From Entophlyctis helioformis (taxonomy: Eukaryota > Chytridiomycota > Chytridiomycetes > Chytridiales > Chytriomycetaceae), in the NCBI GenBank assembly GCA_025526915.1, contig JAHLKH010000133.1, positions 1 to 64,000 on the forward strand: 64,000 nt of DNA, given 5' to 3'. The notes under the pieces were generated by a model. That model did no database searches. It was not told the origin of the DNA and saw only the letters and a program-made list of their open reading frames with translations. The translations under genes and the position numbers were made by a program. This document shows, piece after piece, positions 9,271 through 18,370 of this stretch; the first letter of the stretch is position 1, and every line of letters begins with the position of its first letter.

Positions 9271-10710
9271 TCAGCCAACAAAGGCAAAGTTGCCCAGCAT
9301 GCGCTGGATCAACAGCTCGTTCTTGGTCAGCCGCGCCTCGTGGATCATGGCCGCGCGTCGCTCGTCGCTCAGCCCGTCCACCAGCATCGCAACAATCTCT
9401 GCGCTCGCTGCGCCACGCACTGCGCCGAGCGTGAATCCCTCCTGCCTGTGATCCACCAGGAACCGCACCACGTCCACCCATCCCTCGCGCGCCGCCATGT
9501 CCAGCGCATACGTGGTGCAGCCCTCTGTGCGGTGCTCGTGGAGGTACCGCACCACGTCCAGGTGCCCGTGTGCCGCCGCGCGATCCATGGCTTTGCGCTG
9601 GCACCCCTCGCGTCGGTGTGTGTGCAGGAACGCCACCACGTCAAGCAGACCATGCTCGGCTGCATCGTTCATGGCGTCCACAGTGCATCCCTCGGTGCGA
9701 TGCAGGTGCAGGAACTCGACCACGTGCAGATGGCCGTTGCGTGCGGCTGCGTCCATGGCATACTTGGTGCATCCCTCGGTGCGGTGCAAGTGCAGGAACT
9801 GGACAACATGCAGATGGCCGTGCTCGGCAGCCACGTCCATGGCTTCGGTCGTGCAGCCCTCTGTGCGGTGCTCGTGCAGGAACCGCACCGTGTCGAGGAA
9901 CCCGCCCTTGGCGGCCCAGTTCATCGCCTTGACCGTGCAGCCGTCCGACCTGTTGGCGTGCAGCCACTGGATGACGTGCAGGTGGCCAAGGAACGCTGAG
10001 CGGTCGATGGCGCGCGTCGTGGCGAGGGCCAGCTCGGGTCCCATCGAGTGGATCACCTGCACCACATCGAGATGGCCGCTGCTGGCTGCCAGGTCCAGTG
10101 CGCGGCCGTTGCCAGACACGGACAGCGCCGCATCCAGATCGGCAAGCTGCAGCAGCCGCGGGTCCGAGCGGACGAGCAAGTGCTCGAGCATGGCTGCGTG
10201 GTTGTTGCGGATGCATCGCAGACCCACGGCGACCGGGTTGGCAAGCGACACAAGGTCGGTCCATACATGGCGGAGCGGCACGTCGTCGAGGAACGGCTGC
10301 TGGCGCGGGTCCGGGAAGCGGGCACGCAGCCGGGCATACATGGACGGCGTCGACGCACGCATCATGTCCTCGAGGCCAAGCCGGTGGTCGGGCAGCACGG
10401 CCAGGTCGCCCTGCCAGTCCAGCTCGAGCGTGTCGACGAGCACGGCGCAGCGCGTGGCTGGCGGCAGGTCGGCGGCATCGCCCAGCCGGCCGCTCAGGAA
10501 GTGCGTGAGCGGGCCGGCACGCACCAGCACCATGTCGTGCAGCTCCCACGGCAGCTTGTCCCAGTGCGAGGCTCCGAACGGCAGCGGCGGGTCGTTGTGC
10601 ACGTCTGTCATGTCTGTCTTGGCTGTCTTGGCTGTCTGGGCTGTCTTGGCTGTCACGTCTGTTAAAGTACTGTTGGGCAAGTGCCAGATCCAGCGATTGA
10701 AGCGATTCAA
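9271..10710 (-). CDS. F-box-like/ankyrin repeat protein ANK2, left copy (intact)
   Basis: Uninterrupted 479-residue frame; a later Met (about residue 34, MTDVHND) is an alternative start. The N-terminal F-box-like block is KLPWELHDMVLVRAGPLTHF, the best F-box match of the family (LPxEL...). The shared middle block follows (LELDWQGDLAVLPDHRLGLE, STPSMYARLRARFPD). From about residue 205 come eight or so short ankyrin repeats of 27-28 residues with the consensus EGCT..AMD.AA..GHLHVV.F plus LH.HRT. The C-terminal tail is SAEIVAMLVDGLSDERRAAM. Only a few substitutions separate it from the right-arm copy (47188-48627). Probably a protein-protein adaptor; an SCF link is inferred from the F-box-like block and has not been shown. 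Unlike ANK1, both copies are open. Confidence 0.85.
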   Translation of the reverse strand: MNRFNRWIWHLPNSTLTDVTAKTAQTAKTAKTDMTDVHNDPPLPFGASHWDKLPWELHDMVLVRAGPLTHFLSGRLGDAADLPPATRCAVLVDTLELDWQGDLAVLPDHRLGLEDMMRASTPSMYARLRARFPDPRQQPFLDDVPLRHVWTDLVSLANPVAVGLRCIRNNHAAMLEHLLVRSDPRLLQLADLDAALSVSGNGRALDLAASSGHLDVVQVIHSMGPELALATTRAIDRSAFLGHLHVIQWLHANRSDGCTVKAMNWAAKGGFLDTVRFLHEHRTEGCTTEAMDVAAEHGHLHVVQFLHLHRTEGCTKYAMDAAARNGHLHVVEFLHLHRTEGCTVDAMNDAAEHGLLDVVAFLHTHRREGCQRKAMDRAAAHGHLDVVRYLHEHRTEGCTTYALDMAAREGWVDVVRFLVDHRQEGFTLGAVRGAASAEIVAMLVDGLSDERRAAMIHEARLTKNELLIQRMLGNFAFVG

Positions 10711-10790
10711 TCAATCAGCAGTGGCAGTGCTTACGAGTGCTTGTGTGAGTGGCGGGATCTATGACACATGTGTTCATTGGCATGGGCAGA

Positions 10791-10846
10791 GGGACGGCGC
10801 AAGGGACAGCACAAGGGACGGCGCAAGGGACGGCGCAAGGGACAGG
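10791..10846. repeat. 12-base tandem repeat (GGGACGGCGCAA)
   Basis: Four to five imperfect copies lie just 3' of the GPI-protein stop codon. The mirrored region in the right arm (about 47050-47110) carries a different number and arrangement, so the array is length-variable between arms. Confidence 0.75.
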
Positions 10847-10849
10847 CGA

Positions 10850-11577
10850 TCACAGCAGCAGCAGCGCCATCGAGCCAAGGCCGAGTGCTGCTGCTGCGCC
10901 GACCAGCGCAGCCGAGCCAGCCGGGCCGGCCAGCGCCGCGTTGGGCTTCGAGGCCGTGCCCTGCGTGCCACCAGACCCGCTGCCGACCGTGACGCCGGCC
11001 GGGGGCGGGGCCGGCACTGCGGCGCCGGTCGGTGCGGGCGCTGCGGCCGCGGGCGGGAGCGACGGCCGCACAGACGGAAGGGCCGACGGCACGACCGACG
11101 GGACCGCAGAGGGCACGGCCGACGGGACGACCGAGGGCACGGCAGAGGGCACGGCAGACGGCACTGCAGACGGCACGGCTCCAGCAGCCACGCACACGCC
11201 GGCCGTGCACGACAGGCCGTCCTGGCACGGAGGGCCGACGGCCGGCACGATCGAGCAGATGTCGCCCAGGCCGCCGGGCGTCCTCGATGCGAGCACGCAG
11301 ACGTTGCCGACGACGGGGATGGTCTGGCAGGCGAGCGGGGCCGCACAGGCGGGGTCGTTGGTGCCGCCGCACGGCGAGCCGATGGTCTGGGCAGAGACTG
11401 CGCCTGCTGGAGTGCAGCGAGTGTCAGCGGGTTGTCTGGTTGCAAGTCTGTCTGTCTGTCTGTCTGCTAGTATGGCTGGCTGGCTGGCTGGCTGGCTGGC
11501 TATGGGCGAGGCATGCAGGCAGCAAGCGACGCACCGAGGGCGGCTGCAAGCACAGCAAGCGACGGCGACCAGTGCAT
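10850..11577 (-). CDS. GPI-anchored cysteine-rich surface protein, left copy (intact)
   Basis: Two exons, 11577-11535 and 11403-10850 (597 bases, 198 residues). The intron has a GTGCGT donor and contains TCTG and GCTG tetranucleotide arrays. The protein starts MHWSPSLAVLAAALGAVSAQ, a signal peptide. A ~75-residue module with eight cysteines follows (GSPCGGTNDPACAAPLAC...GNVC...DICS...GPPCQDGLSC..GVC). Next is a repetitive PSAVPS/PSVVPS stalk and a C-terminal hydrophobic stretch ending ALGLGSMALLLL, as expected of a GPI-attachment signal. The product is likely a cell-surface protein of unknown ligand; the disulphide-rich module is not assigned to a family here. The right-arm copy (46321-47047) has a one-base frameshift in the stalk. 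Confidence 0.75.
11447..11502. repeat. TCTG and GGCT tetranucleotide arrays
   Basis: About six TCTG units followed by about six GGCT units, inside the intron of the GPI-protein gene. The same arrays occur mirrored at about 46400-46452. Confidence 0.85.
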
Positions 11578-11751
11578 GCTTGGATCGGTGTTGGTGTTGG
11601 TGGCGGTGATGCCAAACAAGCAATCGTCGCTGTTGTTGTTGTCAAAGCGTGTCTGTGCAAGTGGCTTGTGCAAGTGGCTTCAAACAGAGCAGAGCAGAGC
11701 AGAACTGAGCATAACATAACAGACAGGGCACGCCAAAAGGCTCCGCTCGCT

Positions 11752-12767
11752 TCACAGATCGCCGCGCTGGTGCATCAGCGCAAGCGCTGCAAGCGCCTTC
11801 ATGTCCCGCGTCGACCGCCACAGATCCTCGAGCCTGACCAGCTTGAGCTTGATGCGCTCGCCCTCGTCTCGCAGCCCCGTCTCGCGTCCCTCGAGCTCGC
11901 GTATCTGCTCGGCCGGCAGCTCCTTCTCGCACAGAAACAGCCGGATGAACTCGTCGCACCCGCCGGCGCTCGGATACAGACCCGCCGTCGATGGGTCCCA
12001 GTCCGCGTCCGGGATCGCGGCGTCGTCGAGCGTGCGGTACGCCGTGAGGTCGACCAGGTCCGTCGATGCGATCGTGATGCCGCACTCTTCCTGCAGCTCC
12101 TTGGCCGCCACGCCGGCAAAGTTGGCGTCGCCGTCCAGCATGCCTGCCGGCAGCGCAGTCTCTTCCAGCAAGCCGATCGGCACTCGCGGCTGCACGGTGA
12201 GCACCACCCATCGCTGGCCGTCTGGTGCTGCTGGTGCTGCTGTCGATGCTGTCGATGCCGTCGTTGCTGCAGGTGCACTGGCTGCTGGCTTGGACGCTCG
12301 CACGATCAGCAGCACGGCAACGGCACCGCCGCGACAAAACACAATGCCTGGCAGCGGTGGCCCGGTCACAGCCGGCTGGCTGTCCTGGCTGTCCTGGCTG
12401 CCTTTGCCAGATGCACTCGCAGCACCAGCAGCACCGTCGATCCACCGCATGTCTGCGTGGAACTTGACGAACCCCAGCCGCCCGTGCCCGAAGAAGTCCA
12501 CGTCGGTGACCTGCACGCCGGCAACGTGCACCCGCCTGCCCACGGCCGTCGACTCGAGCTGCTGGCCCAGCCGGTGCGTCCACGCCTGGAACGGCCCAAA
12601 GGCGAGCACGCTCGGCAGCCACGGCGCCAGGTCGGCGTGTCGGGCGGTCAGCGGCACGGTGAAGCGGCCGAGCCGGACCGTGTGCGTCTGTGTGTGCGTC
12701 TGTGTTTGCGTCTGCGTGTGCGTCTGTGTCTGCACGGCCGCCATTCCTGCTGCCGTGGCCGTCGTGG

Positions 12768-12802
<35 letters not shown>

Positions 12803-12831
12803 ATGGCACGGCGGAATGCGCGACAGATCAT
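11752..12831 (-). CDS. Nudix hydrolase, NUDT14/ADP-sugar diphosphatase-like, left copy
   Basis: 360 codons from the ATG at 12831 (MICRAFRRA...), or 351 from the Met at 12804. A poly-Ser run and a Thr/Gln-rich stretch precede the domain. The Nudix box lies at about residues 250-275: GMLDGDANFAGVAA then KELQEECGI. As in plant NUDT14-type enzymes, the box has the GMLD start and an alanine where the classical box has its first Glu; the catalytic EE and the second-helix Glu are present. Such enzymes hydrolyse ADP-sugars or UDP-glucose to sugar-1-phosphate and a nucleotide, in cytosol or plastid. Same length and almost the same sequence as the right-arm copy (45067-46146). It is divergently arranged with the WD40 gene, with only 137 bases between the starts. 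Confidence 0.8.
12771..12801. repeat. CTG/CAG run (poly-Ser in Nudix protein)
   Basis: Ten GCT/CTG units encoding the Ser run after MSSS on the minus strand. Confidence 0.9.
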
Positions 12832-12968
12832 CTGCAAGTCGCTGCTGCAAGTCGCTGTTGCAAGTCGTAGCTGGCGGAGTTTGCCGAGCAAGGACGAGTG
12901 GCTGCACACGAACGAGGCTGCAGAGCACACACAAGCACACACACACACACATACGAACACGCAGATCC

Positions 12969-14528
12969 ATGCACATGCTGTCCACAAGCACAAACTCGTA
13001 CCGGCTCACGGCGCTGCTGCTCGTGCGCTCGTTCCTTGCCGACCACGGCCTGTCCAGCACGCTCGCCGCCCTCGAGGCAGAGGCGCCCGAGGCGCTCGCC
13101 ACCGCCGCCCGCTCGCCGCCCTCGAGGCAGAGGCGCCCGAGGCGCTCGCCACCGCCGCCCGCTCGCCGCAACCACCGACAAGCCGCTGGTCGCTGTGCTC
13201 GAGGATCTGGACAACGCATCGCTGCACGAGCGCATGGGCCAGCTGCTGTTCCAAGGGTGTGCACCGCTGTGTCTGGGCCTGCGTGTGCCTGCCCGTGCCT
13301 GCCTGTGCCTGACGCTCTGCCTGCCTGCCTGCCTGTTGCTCGTCCAAGCCGCCTCGACCAGGAGCTCGAGCCCAAGCCGGCCGAGCTGCCGCTGCCGCTG
13401 TCGCCGCCGCCGCCGCCCCGCACCTTCCACGGCATCCACGCCGCCAACATCCTGTCGCTCGCCACCGCCACGCTGCCCGCCGCCTGCTTCCCGTCGCACG
13501 CCCTGCCCGGCCCGCTCGTGCACGCCATCCTCACCGGCTCGTCCGACCGCACGCTGCGCATCTGCGACGCCTCGTCCGGCCAGCTGCTGGCGACGTGGGC
13601 CCACCACGCCTCGCCGATCCTCTGCGTCGCCGTGTACCCGCCGCGGCCCACGCTCGTGGCCACGGCCGGCATGGACGGCGCCGTGCATCTGGTGGATCTG
13701 GCCGCCGCGCTGCCCGGCACGCCGCTCGCCTCGTGGAAGGACCACGCCAAGTACGTGACGCGCGCGGCTTTTACAGCAGACGGCCTGTGGCTCGCCACGG
13801 CTTCCCACGACCGCTCGCTCAACCTCTACTGCAACACGGGCACTGTCGCTGCACCCGTGTTCACCCGATACCGCAGCATGCCGTTCAAAGGCGTTGTCGA
13901 GTCCATGTGTTTCTTGCCCTCGTCATCGTCGGCGTCATCGTCGGCGTCAGCAAGCACATGCACCCACACGCTCGTGGCAGGCATCCGCGACGACAACTAC
14001 CTGCACTACATCGACCTGGCCGGCGACTCCGAGCCCGCCGTCACACGCGTGAACCTCAACGCCAACAACGACGACTGGGTCTCGTTCACGCCGCTGTGTC
14101 TGGCACCGTCGCCGAGCGGATCGCATCTGCTCGTGTACACCGACGCCAAGGCGGGCCGCCTCATCATCTACCAGACACGCACGTCGCGCGTGGTGCGCAA
14201 CCTGTGGGGCGTCGAGGCGGACGGCATGTCGCAGCCGAGCGCCGTGTGGAGTCCGAGTGGACGCCACGTGTTTGCATCGTCCGAGGATGGCGCGGTTGTG
14301 GTGTACGACGCGGGCGATGGACGGAGGCTGGGGCGGCTGGAGGGCCACGAGGGCGTGATTCGGAGCATGGTGTTTGATGCAGAAGAGCATGCTGTTGTGA
14401 CGTGCTCCTATGACCTGACGGTGCGTGTGTGGCCAATGAGCAGCAGCACCGACAACAACAACAGCGTTGGCTCTGAGGTCCATGAAATGCAGCATGTCGA
14501 CACCGAGACGTGTGCCATGGACCTGTAA
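12969..14528 (+). CDS. LisH/WD40 repeat protein, left copy (frame broken by a 50-base tandem duplication)
   Basis: Two exons, 12969-13256 and 13349-14528 (stop TAA). Residues 8-40 form a LisH-like dimerisation helix (SYRLTALLLVRSFLADHGLS). A 50-base unit is duplicated in tandem at 13071-13169 (the second unit lacks one base), giving a net shift of one frame before VLEDLDNASLHERM. With one unit removed the model is 473 codons. Exon 2 encodes WD repeats: ILTGSSDRTLRICDASSG, TAGMDGAVHLVDL, WLATASHDRSLNLY, HVFASSEDGAVVVYD and TCSYDLTVRVW. Exon 2 is open here, whereas the right-arm copy is frameshifted in exon 2. WD40 proteins with LisH act as scaffolds; no specific complex is recognised. The repeats and the duplication are visible directly; the function is unknown. 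Confidence 0.7.
   Translation: MHMLSTSTNSYRLTALLLVRSFLADHGLSSTLAALEAEAPEALATAARSPPSRQRRPRRSPPPPARRNHRQAAGRCARGSGQRIAARAHGPAAVPRVCTAVSGPACACPCLPVPDALPACLPVARPSRLDQELEPKPAELPLPLSPPPPPRTFHGIHAANILSLATATLPAACFPSHALPGPLVHAILTGSSDRTLRICDASSGQLLATWAHHASPILCVAVYPPRPTLVATAGMDGAVHLVDLAAALPGTPLASWKDHAKYVTRAAFTADGLWLATASHDRSLNLYCNTGTVAAPVFTRYRSMPFKGVVESMCFLPSSSSASSSASASTCTHTLVAGIRDDNYLHYIDLAGDSEPAVTRVNLNANNDDWVSFTPLCLAPSPSGSHLLVYTDAKAGRLIIYQTRTSRVVRNLWGVEADGMSQPSAVWSPSGRHVFASSEDGAVVVYDAGDGRRLGRLEGHEGVIRSMVFDAEEHAVVTCSYDLTVRVWPMSSSTDNNNSVGSEVHEMQHVDTETCAMDL
13071..13169. repeat. 50-base tandem duplication inside WD40 exon 1
   Basis: The unit beginning CTCGAGGCAGAGGCGCCCGA occurs twice here but once in the right arm (near 44786-44835). 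The second unit is one base short at its end. Confidence 0.9.
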
Positions 14529-14692
14529 TGTCTTTCTGTGCACACCGGGTAGCAAGTGAACGCAGAACGGAATGTGAATTGATAGTTCCATTGCTGCTAT
14601 AAAATGAGACAATTGATGAGGGAAGAATGCGAATGTTGGTTGGAGGGGAATGTTGATCGTGCATGCAAGACCACACAAAAGGTCGACTGTGC

Positions 14693-16697
14693 TTATGCAG
14701 ATGCACTTCCGGGCGACGAAACGGGCGAAGCAGCAGCAAGGCGTGCGGCAGTGTGCTTGTCGTGCATGAATCGCAGGAAGGGCTCGACACCATACGCAAG
14801 GTAGTGAGCGCGGGGCGTCGACAGAGAGTAGAAGAGGTGGTTGGCGTTCTGCATGGCATTACATGGACGTGGCTGTCAGTTGTCTTTGCAATTGACGAGC
14901 ATGTGTGATGATTGTCTTACAGGAAGCTCAATGTAGCAGAGAGGCGTCTTGACCACCAGCTTGAACGTCTTGGCAAACTCGCGGACATGGGTGATGGGAG
15001 CAAGCGTGTCGCCACGGCCACTATATCCAGAACGAGGCAGCCGGGTCAGTAAAGCGGGATGCAGGGACTGAACGCAGAAGGAAAGACGTACTGGATAATC
15101 ATAAAGGGAGGCAGCTGGAGGCCAGCCTTCTCTTCGGCCGATGACGAGTCAAGGTGCATGCGGGTCTCGGCATCCTTGAGGCGGCGCGTAGGGCTAGCCT
15201 CGCGGAAGAACGCCTCGTCCTGGTCGCCCGACACCTCGCGAGTGAACCACGACTTGAGGTTGAAACCAAAGTGGTTCTTGAAGTTGGTGAGGTCGTAGAC
15301 ACCGCTGATGGCAACAACGGCCTGGACGGACGTGTCGACAGACTCGAAGCCAGGCTGGTACTTGGTCTCGCTGGCAGTGAGGGCAACCATGGTGGCGAGG
15401 TGTGCGCCAGACGAGCAGCCGGCAAGGGCGATGAACGATGCGTCGCCACCGTAAGTGGCGATGTTGGCGCGAACCCAGCGGATGGCACGCTTGACGTCAG
15501 AGATGTGGGTGGGGTAGTTGACATTGGGCGACAGTCTATAGTTGACAGTGACGATCACATAGCGCTTGAGGGCCAGGTAAGGTAGCAGCGGAGGGCGGAC
15601 CTCCTTGGAGCCGCTGCGGTACGATCCACCGTGAATGTAGATCTGCGGGGGAGAGCGAGCGTCAGCCAGGGCAGCGGACAGCAGGCATTCCTGGGCAAGC
15701 AAGCAAGCAGAGATGCGTACGAGAACAGGACGGTTCTTGGGGTAGCTAGGGTGGTGGTAGACATCGAGCGACAGACGGCCCTTGTTCTTTTCGCCAGCCT
15801 CCTCCAGCTCCTCGGCAGTGGCGTAGCAGACTGCAACACAGCAGATTGATGGCAGATCCGGGTGCGGGTGAATAGCGCGGTGTCAGCCAATGTGCACCAA
15901 GACAGCATCCCCAGATACAGAGAGGGCGGGCCGGTGTTGGCCAGCCACGAAGCCACGAAGCCCTGCGGCCGCGCAGCTTGTAGATGTTCATAGCACAGGG
16001 CAGACGGACGGCACCAACGTACTGTTCTCGTGGACGACCACATTGCGGGGGCGACACCTCCCAAAGCGGATTGAGCAGACGGAACCAGAACGAGATGCTG
16101 CGGATGCACGATCATTCCGAGTCCGTGGCGGTTGGCCCAGGCACGGCGTGCAGAGGGGCAGCAGGCGAGGCGGTCGATCAGCCAGCCAGCCAGCCAGCCA
16201 GTCAGCCAGTCAGTCAGTCAGTCAGTCATGTAGGCAGGCAGTCAGGGCACAGGCCAGGCGGTGCCATTGAGCCGCGGAAGGGGGCCGGGCCCGGCAAGAA
16301 GGCCGGGCAAGCAGACATACGTGAAGAAGAGCGGCGGATCGGTCGAAGTAGCGTCTCTGAACTCCTTTGTGCGCTCGTAGATGGGGAAGCGGGCAAAGAA
16401 GGCCTGCAGGAACAGGCCCCACAGCGCGAGCATGAGGGCGATGTCGGTCCAGTAGGCCGCAGCCATGCCGGGCAGGGCAAACAGGCCGCAGGAGCCGGCG
16501 TAGTAGGCCAGAGCGACCTTTGCGAGCAGCAGCGCCTGTGGAAACTCGGTCACGAGCGTGGAGAGCAGGGCCAGACGGGCACGGGACACCTGGCGCGGCA
16601 CGACGGCTCGGACGGCTGGGATGTAGGCAAAGGCCGTGACCAGGCAGATGGCCGTGAACAGGATGTTGACGACGTAGGCGACGCCAAGAGCGAGCAT
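14693..16697 (-). CDS. Membrane-anchored alpha/beta hydrolase (esterase/lipase-like)
   Basis: Six exons: 16697-16321, 16097-16015, 15830-15721, 15642-15092, 15020-14921 and 14848-14693 (1377 bases, 458 residues). Exon 1 encodes several membrane segments (MLALGVAYVVNILFTAICLV; WTDIALMLALWGLFLQAFF). The hydrolase domain follows. It has the oxyanion-hole motif YIHGGSYRSGS, the nucleophile elbow AGCSSGAHLA (Ser in G-C-S-S-G), an acid in HGRGDTLAP and the catalytic His in NANHLFYSL. This is the BD-FAE/HSL-like family order, so a complete Ser-Asp-His triad is present. The substrate is unknown; the N-terminal membrane helices suggest an endomembrane-bound esterase. The border of exon 2 is the least certain (donor GTGCCG chosen by phase). 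The intron between exons 1 and 2 holds a CAGC/CAGT array. Confidence 0.7.
16179..16228. repeat. CAGC/CAGT tetranucleotide array
   Basis: About 12 tandem tetranucleotide units in intron 1 of the hydrolase gene. Confidence 0.9.
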
Positions 16698-16954
16698 GAG
16701 GTGCGGTGGGGGGCGGTGGGCGGTCGGCGGGCTTGTCGGTGGTGCGGGAAGTGCGGGAAGTGCTCAGCAAAGACGGCGCCCCTCAAAGCCCTCGGCGACA
16801 CGGATCACCCGATGAGCAGCGCGGAATCACGTGAGCGCCGCTGTCTTTATTGCCGGTACCGTCAACGTGCTCGGCGGGCATGCGATCGGGCCTGGCCAGG
16901 CACCTATTCTTCTGCCCCTGCTTCCGCCTTTGCTTCTTATCCTGCCTCTCTCGC

Positions 16955-18205
16955 CTACTTCTTCTGCGGGCTCAGAATGCCCTCGAGTTGCGTCTGCATT
17001 GCATTGCATCCGTGTCAGCTCTCGACCAAGCAGCCGTGCAGATCGCGTCAATGTAGGCGGCTTCCTCACCTTGAGCTGCACGTTGGTCTTCTTGAGGAAC
17101 GCAATCTCTTCCGCGTGCTTGCGCTCCTCCATCGCCCGCCGCTCGCTCTCGCGCTTCTCGATCGCCTCGCACTTGGCCTTGAGCTCAAGCACGGTCTGCT
17201 CAAGCTGGCGCTTCTCGTCTTCAAGCTCCTTGATCTGCAAGTCCATGTCCATGCCATGCCATGTCGTGGTGTGATGTGTCAGTGCTCAGCCATCCACTCC
17301 ATCCTGTCATCGCCTGCGTGTACGTCAACATCTTGCTGACCTTGTTCTCCATATCTGCCTTGCCTTGCTCCGCCTGGAGCGCCTTGCGCATGCCAAATGC
17401 AACACTGCTCTCGTAGAGCGTCTGGTAGGCTGCAATCGACATGCGGATCTCGTCGCGAACACGAAGAAGCAGCAGGCCACGCTCCTGGCAGCTGATTGTG
17501 ACTTGCCGAATGAGTTCATCTGCACACCCATTGCGCCAGCGTCAACGCCATCGTCAACATCATCGCCAACATCATCGCCAGTCATGAAGTCAGTTGGCTG
17601 CTGCGTGCCCAAACACCGGCATGCTTGCAGAGGGTGCTGCCTTACCGAAACATTGGCTGTAAAGCTCGCGGCGCACTGGACAGATGCCCGTCTCGCGAGC
17701 CTGGCGCTTCTGCAGCATGTGATCGAGCTGCTCCTGCAGGTTGATGACGTCCAGACGAGTCGCTGGCGTGCTGGACACCTTTTGCACCCACAGCTGGCCC
17801 GTCTCCTCCCACTCCCTGCACCAACATCACACGGCAAACACGTCAGCCAGCACTCCTCAATTGCCCACGACGGACAGACGCGACAAGTGACGCGAAAACA
17901 ACCACGGCAGGCAAGCGAGCACGAGGGCAGCAGCTGGCGCACCTGGGCGGCAAGATAGAGTTTAGAATGTCTTCGGTCTGCGTCGGCGACTTGGCACGGC
18001 CCTTGTCGTCGACTGGCGGCAGCTTCTTGGGTCCGCCAGGCAGCTTCTTGAGGTCCTGGCCGCCCGGTCCTGCTCCTGCTCCGCCGGCTGCCTTTCCGCC
18101 TGCGCCGCCAGCACCGGCGCCACCGGCCGCGTTCTTGGCTGCTGCATCTGTCCGCGATACCAGCACGGGGTTGTCATATCTCACGAGCGAGTGAGCGGGT
18201 GTCAT
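16955..18205 (-). CDS. DNALI1: Axonemal dynein light intermediate polypeptide 1 (inner-arm p28)
   Basis: Five exons: 18205-17943, 17815-17646, 17519-17341, 17234-17070 and 16993-16955 (816 bases, 271 residues). Family signatures occur in order. LVRYDNPVLVSR lies at the N-terminus. ILNSILPPREWEE, VSSTPATRLDVINLQEQLD and QARETGICPVRRELYSQCFD follow. AAYQTLYESSVAFGMRKALQ and KCEAIEKRESERR come next, and the end is TQLEGILSPQKK. The length is close to animal and Chlamydomonas p28. The second half is a coiled coil. The protein belongs to single-headed inner-arm dyneins of motile axonemes. Its presence implies flagellated zoospores. A glycine/alanine-rich insert (residues 25-50) is the only lineage-specific feature. 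Confidence 0.93.
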
Positions 18206-18370
18206 CTTGTGTCAATCTGCTGTTTCTGGTGCGTGTGTCTGCTAGTTGCTTGCTCCTGTATGTGCGTCCGGCTCCTTGTGAGACAACGGCAGCTGCTTTG
18301 GCAGATGAGACTTTAAGAATCGAGTGTGGACAAAAACGCAGAACATTCACGCTATTCATTTCACAGTGTG

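Larger units (their letters stand above)
6620..14528 (+). repeat. Left arm of a ~7.9-kb inverted repeat
   Basis: This stretch is repeated in opposite orientation at about 43381-51265. Mirrored coordinates sum to a nearly constant 57,885-57,909 (for example tRNA-Val 9019-9092 against 48800-48873). Gene order and orientation are exactly mirrored. Inner sequence is near identical. The outermost ~150 bases (6620-6780) are clearly more diverged. The inner breakpoint falls at the stop codon of the WD40 gene: ACCTGTAATG here against ACCTGTGATT in the other arm, with no similarity beyond. The two arms flank about 28.9 kb of single-copy DNA. Confidence 0.9.

Noticed and set aside
8988..9434. Plus-strand frame across tRNA-Val
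   Set aside because: It reads through a well-formed tRNA on the opposite strand; no homology.
9497..11470. A 657-codon plus-strand frame over ANK2 and the GPI gene
   Set aside because: Antisense to clear ankyrin repeats; composition (Arg/Cys/Ser/Trp) is that of a shadow frame.
11642..13822. A 726-codon minus-strand frame overlapping Nudix and WD40 genes
   Set aside because: Shadow frame. The Nudix box is in another frame and the rest is antisense to WD40 exons.
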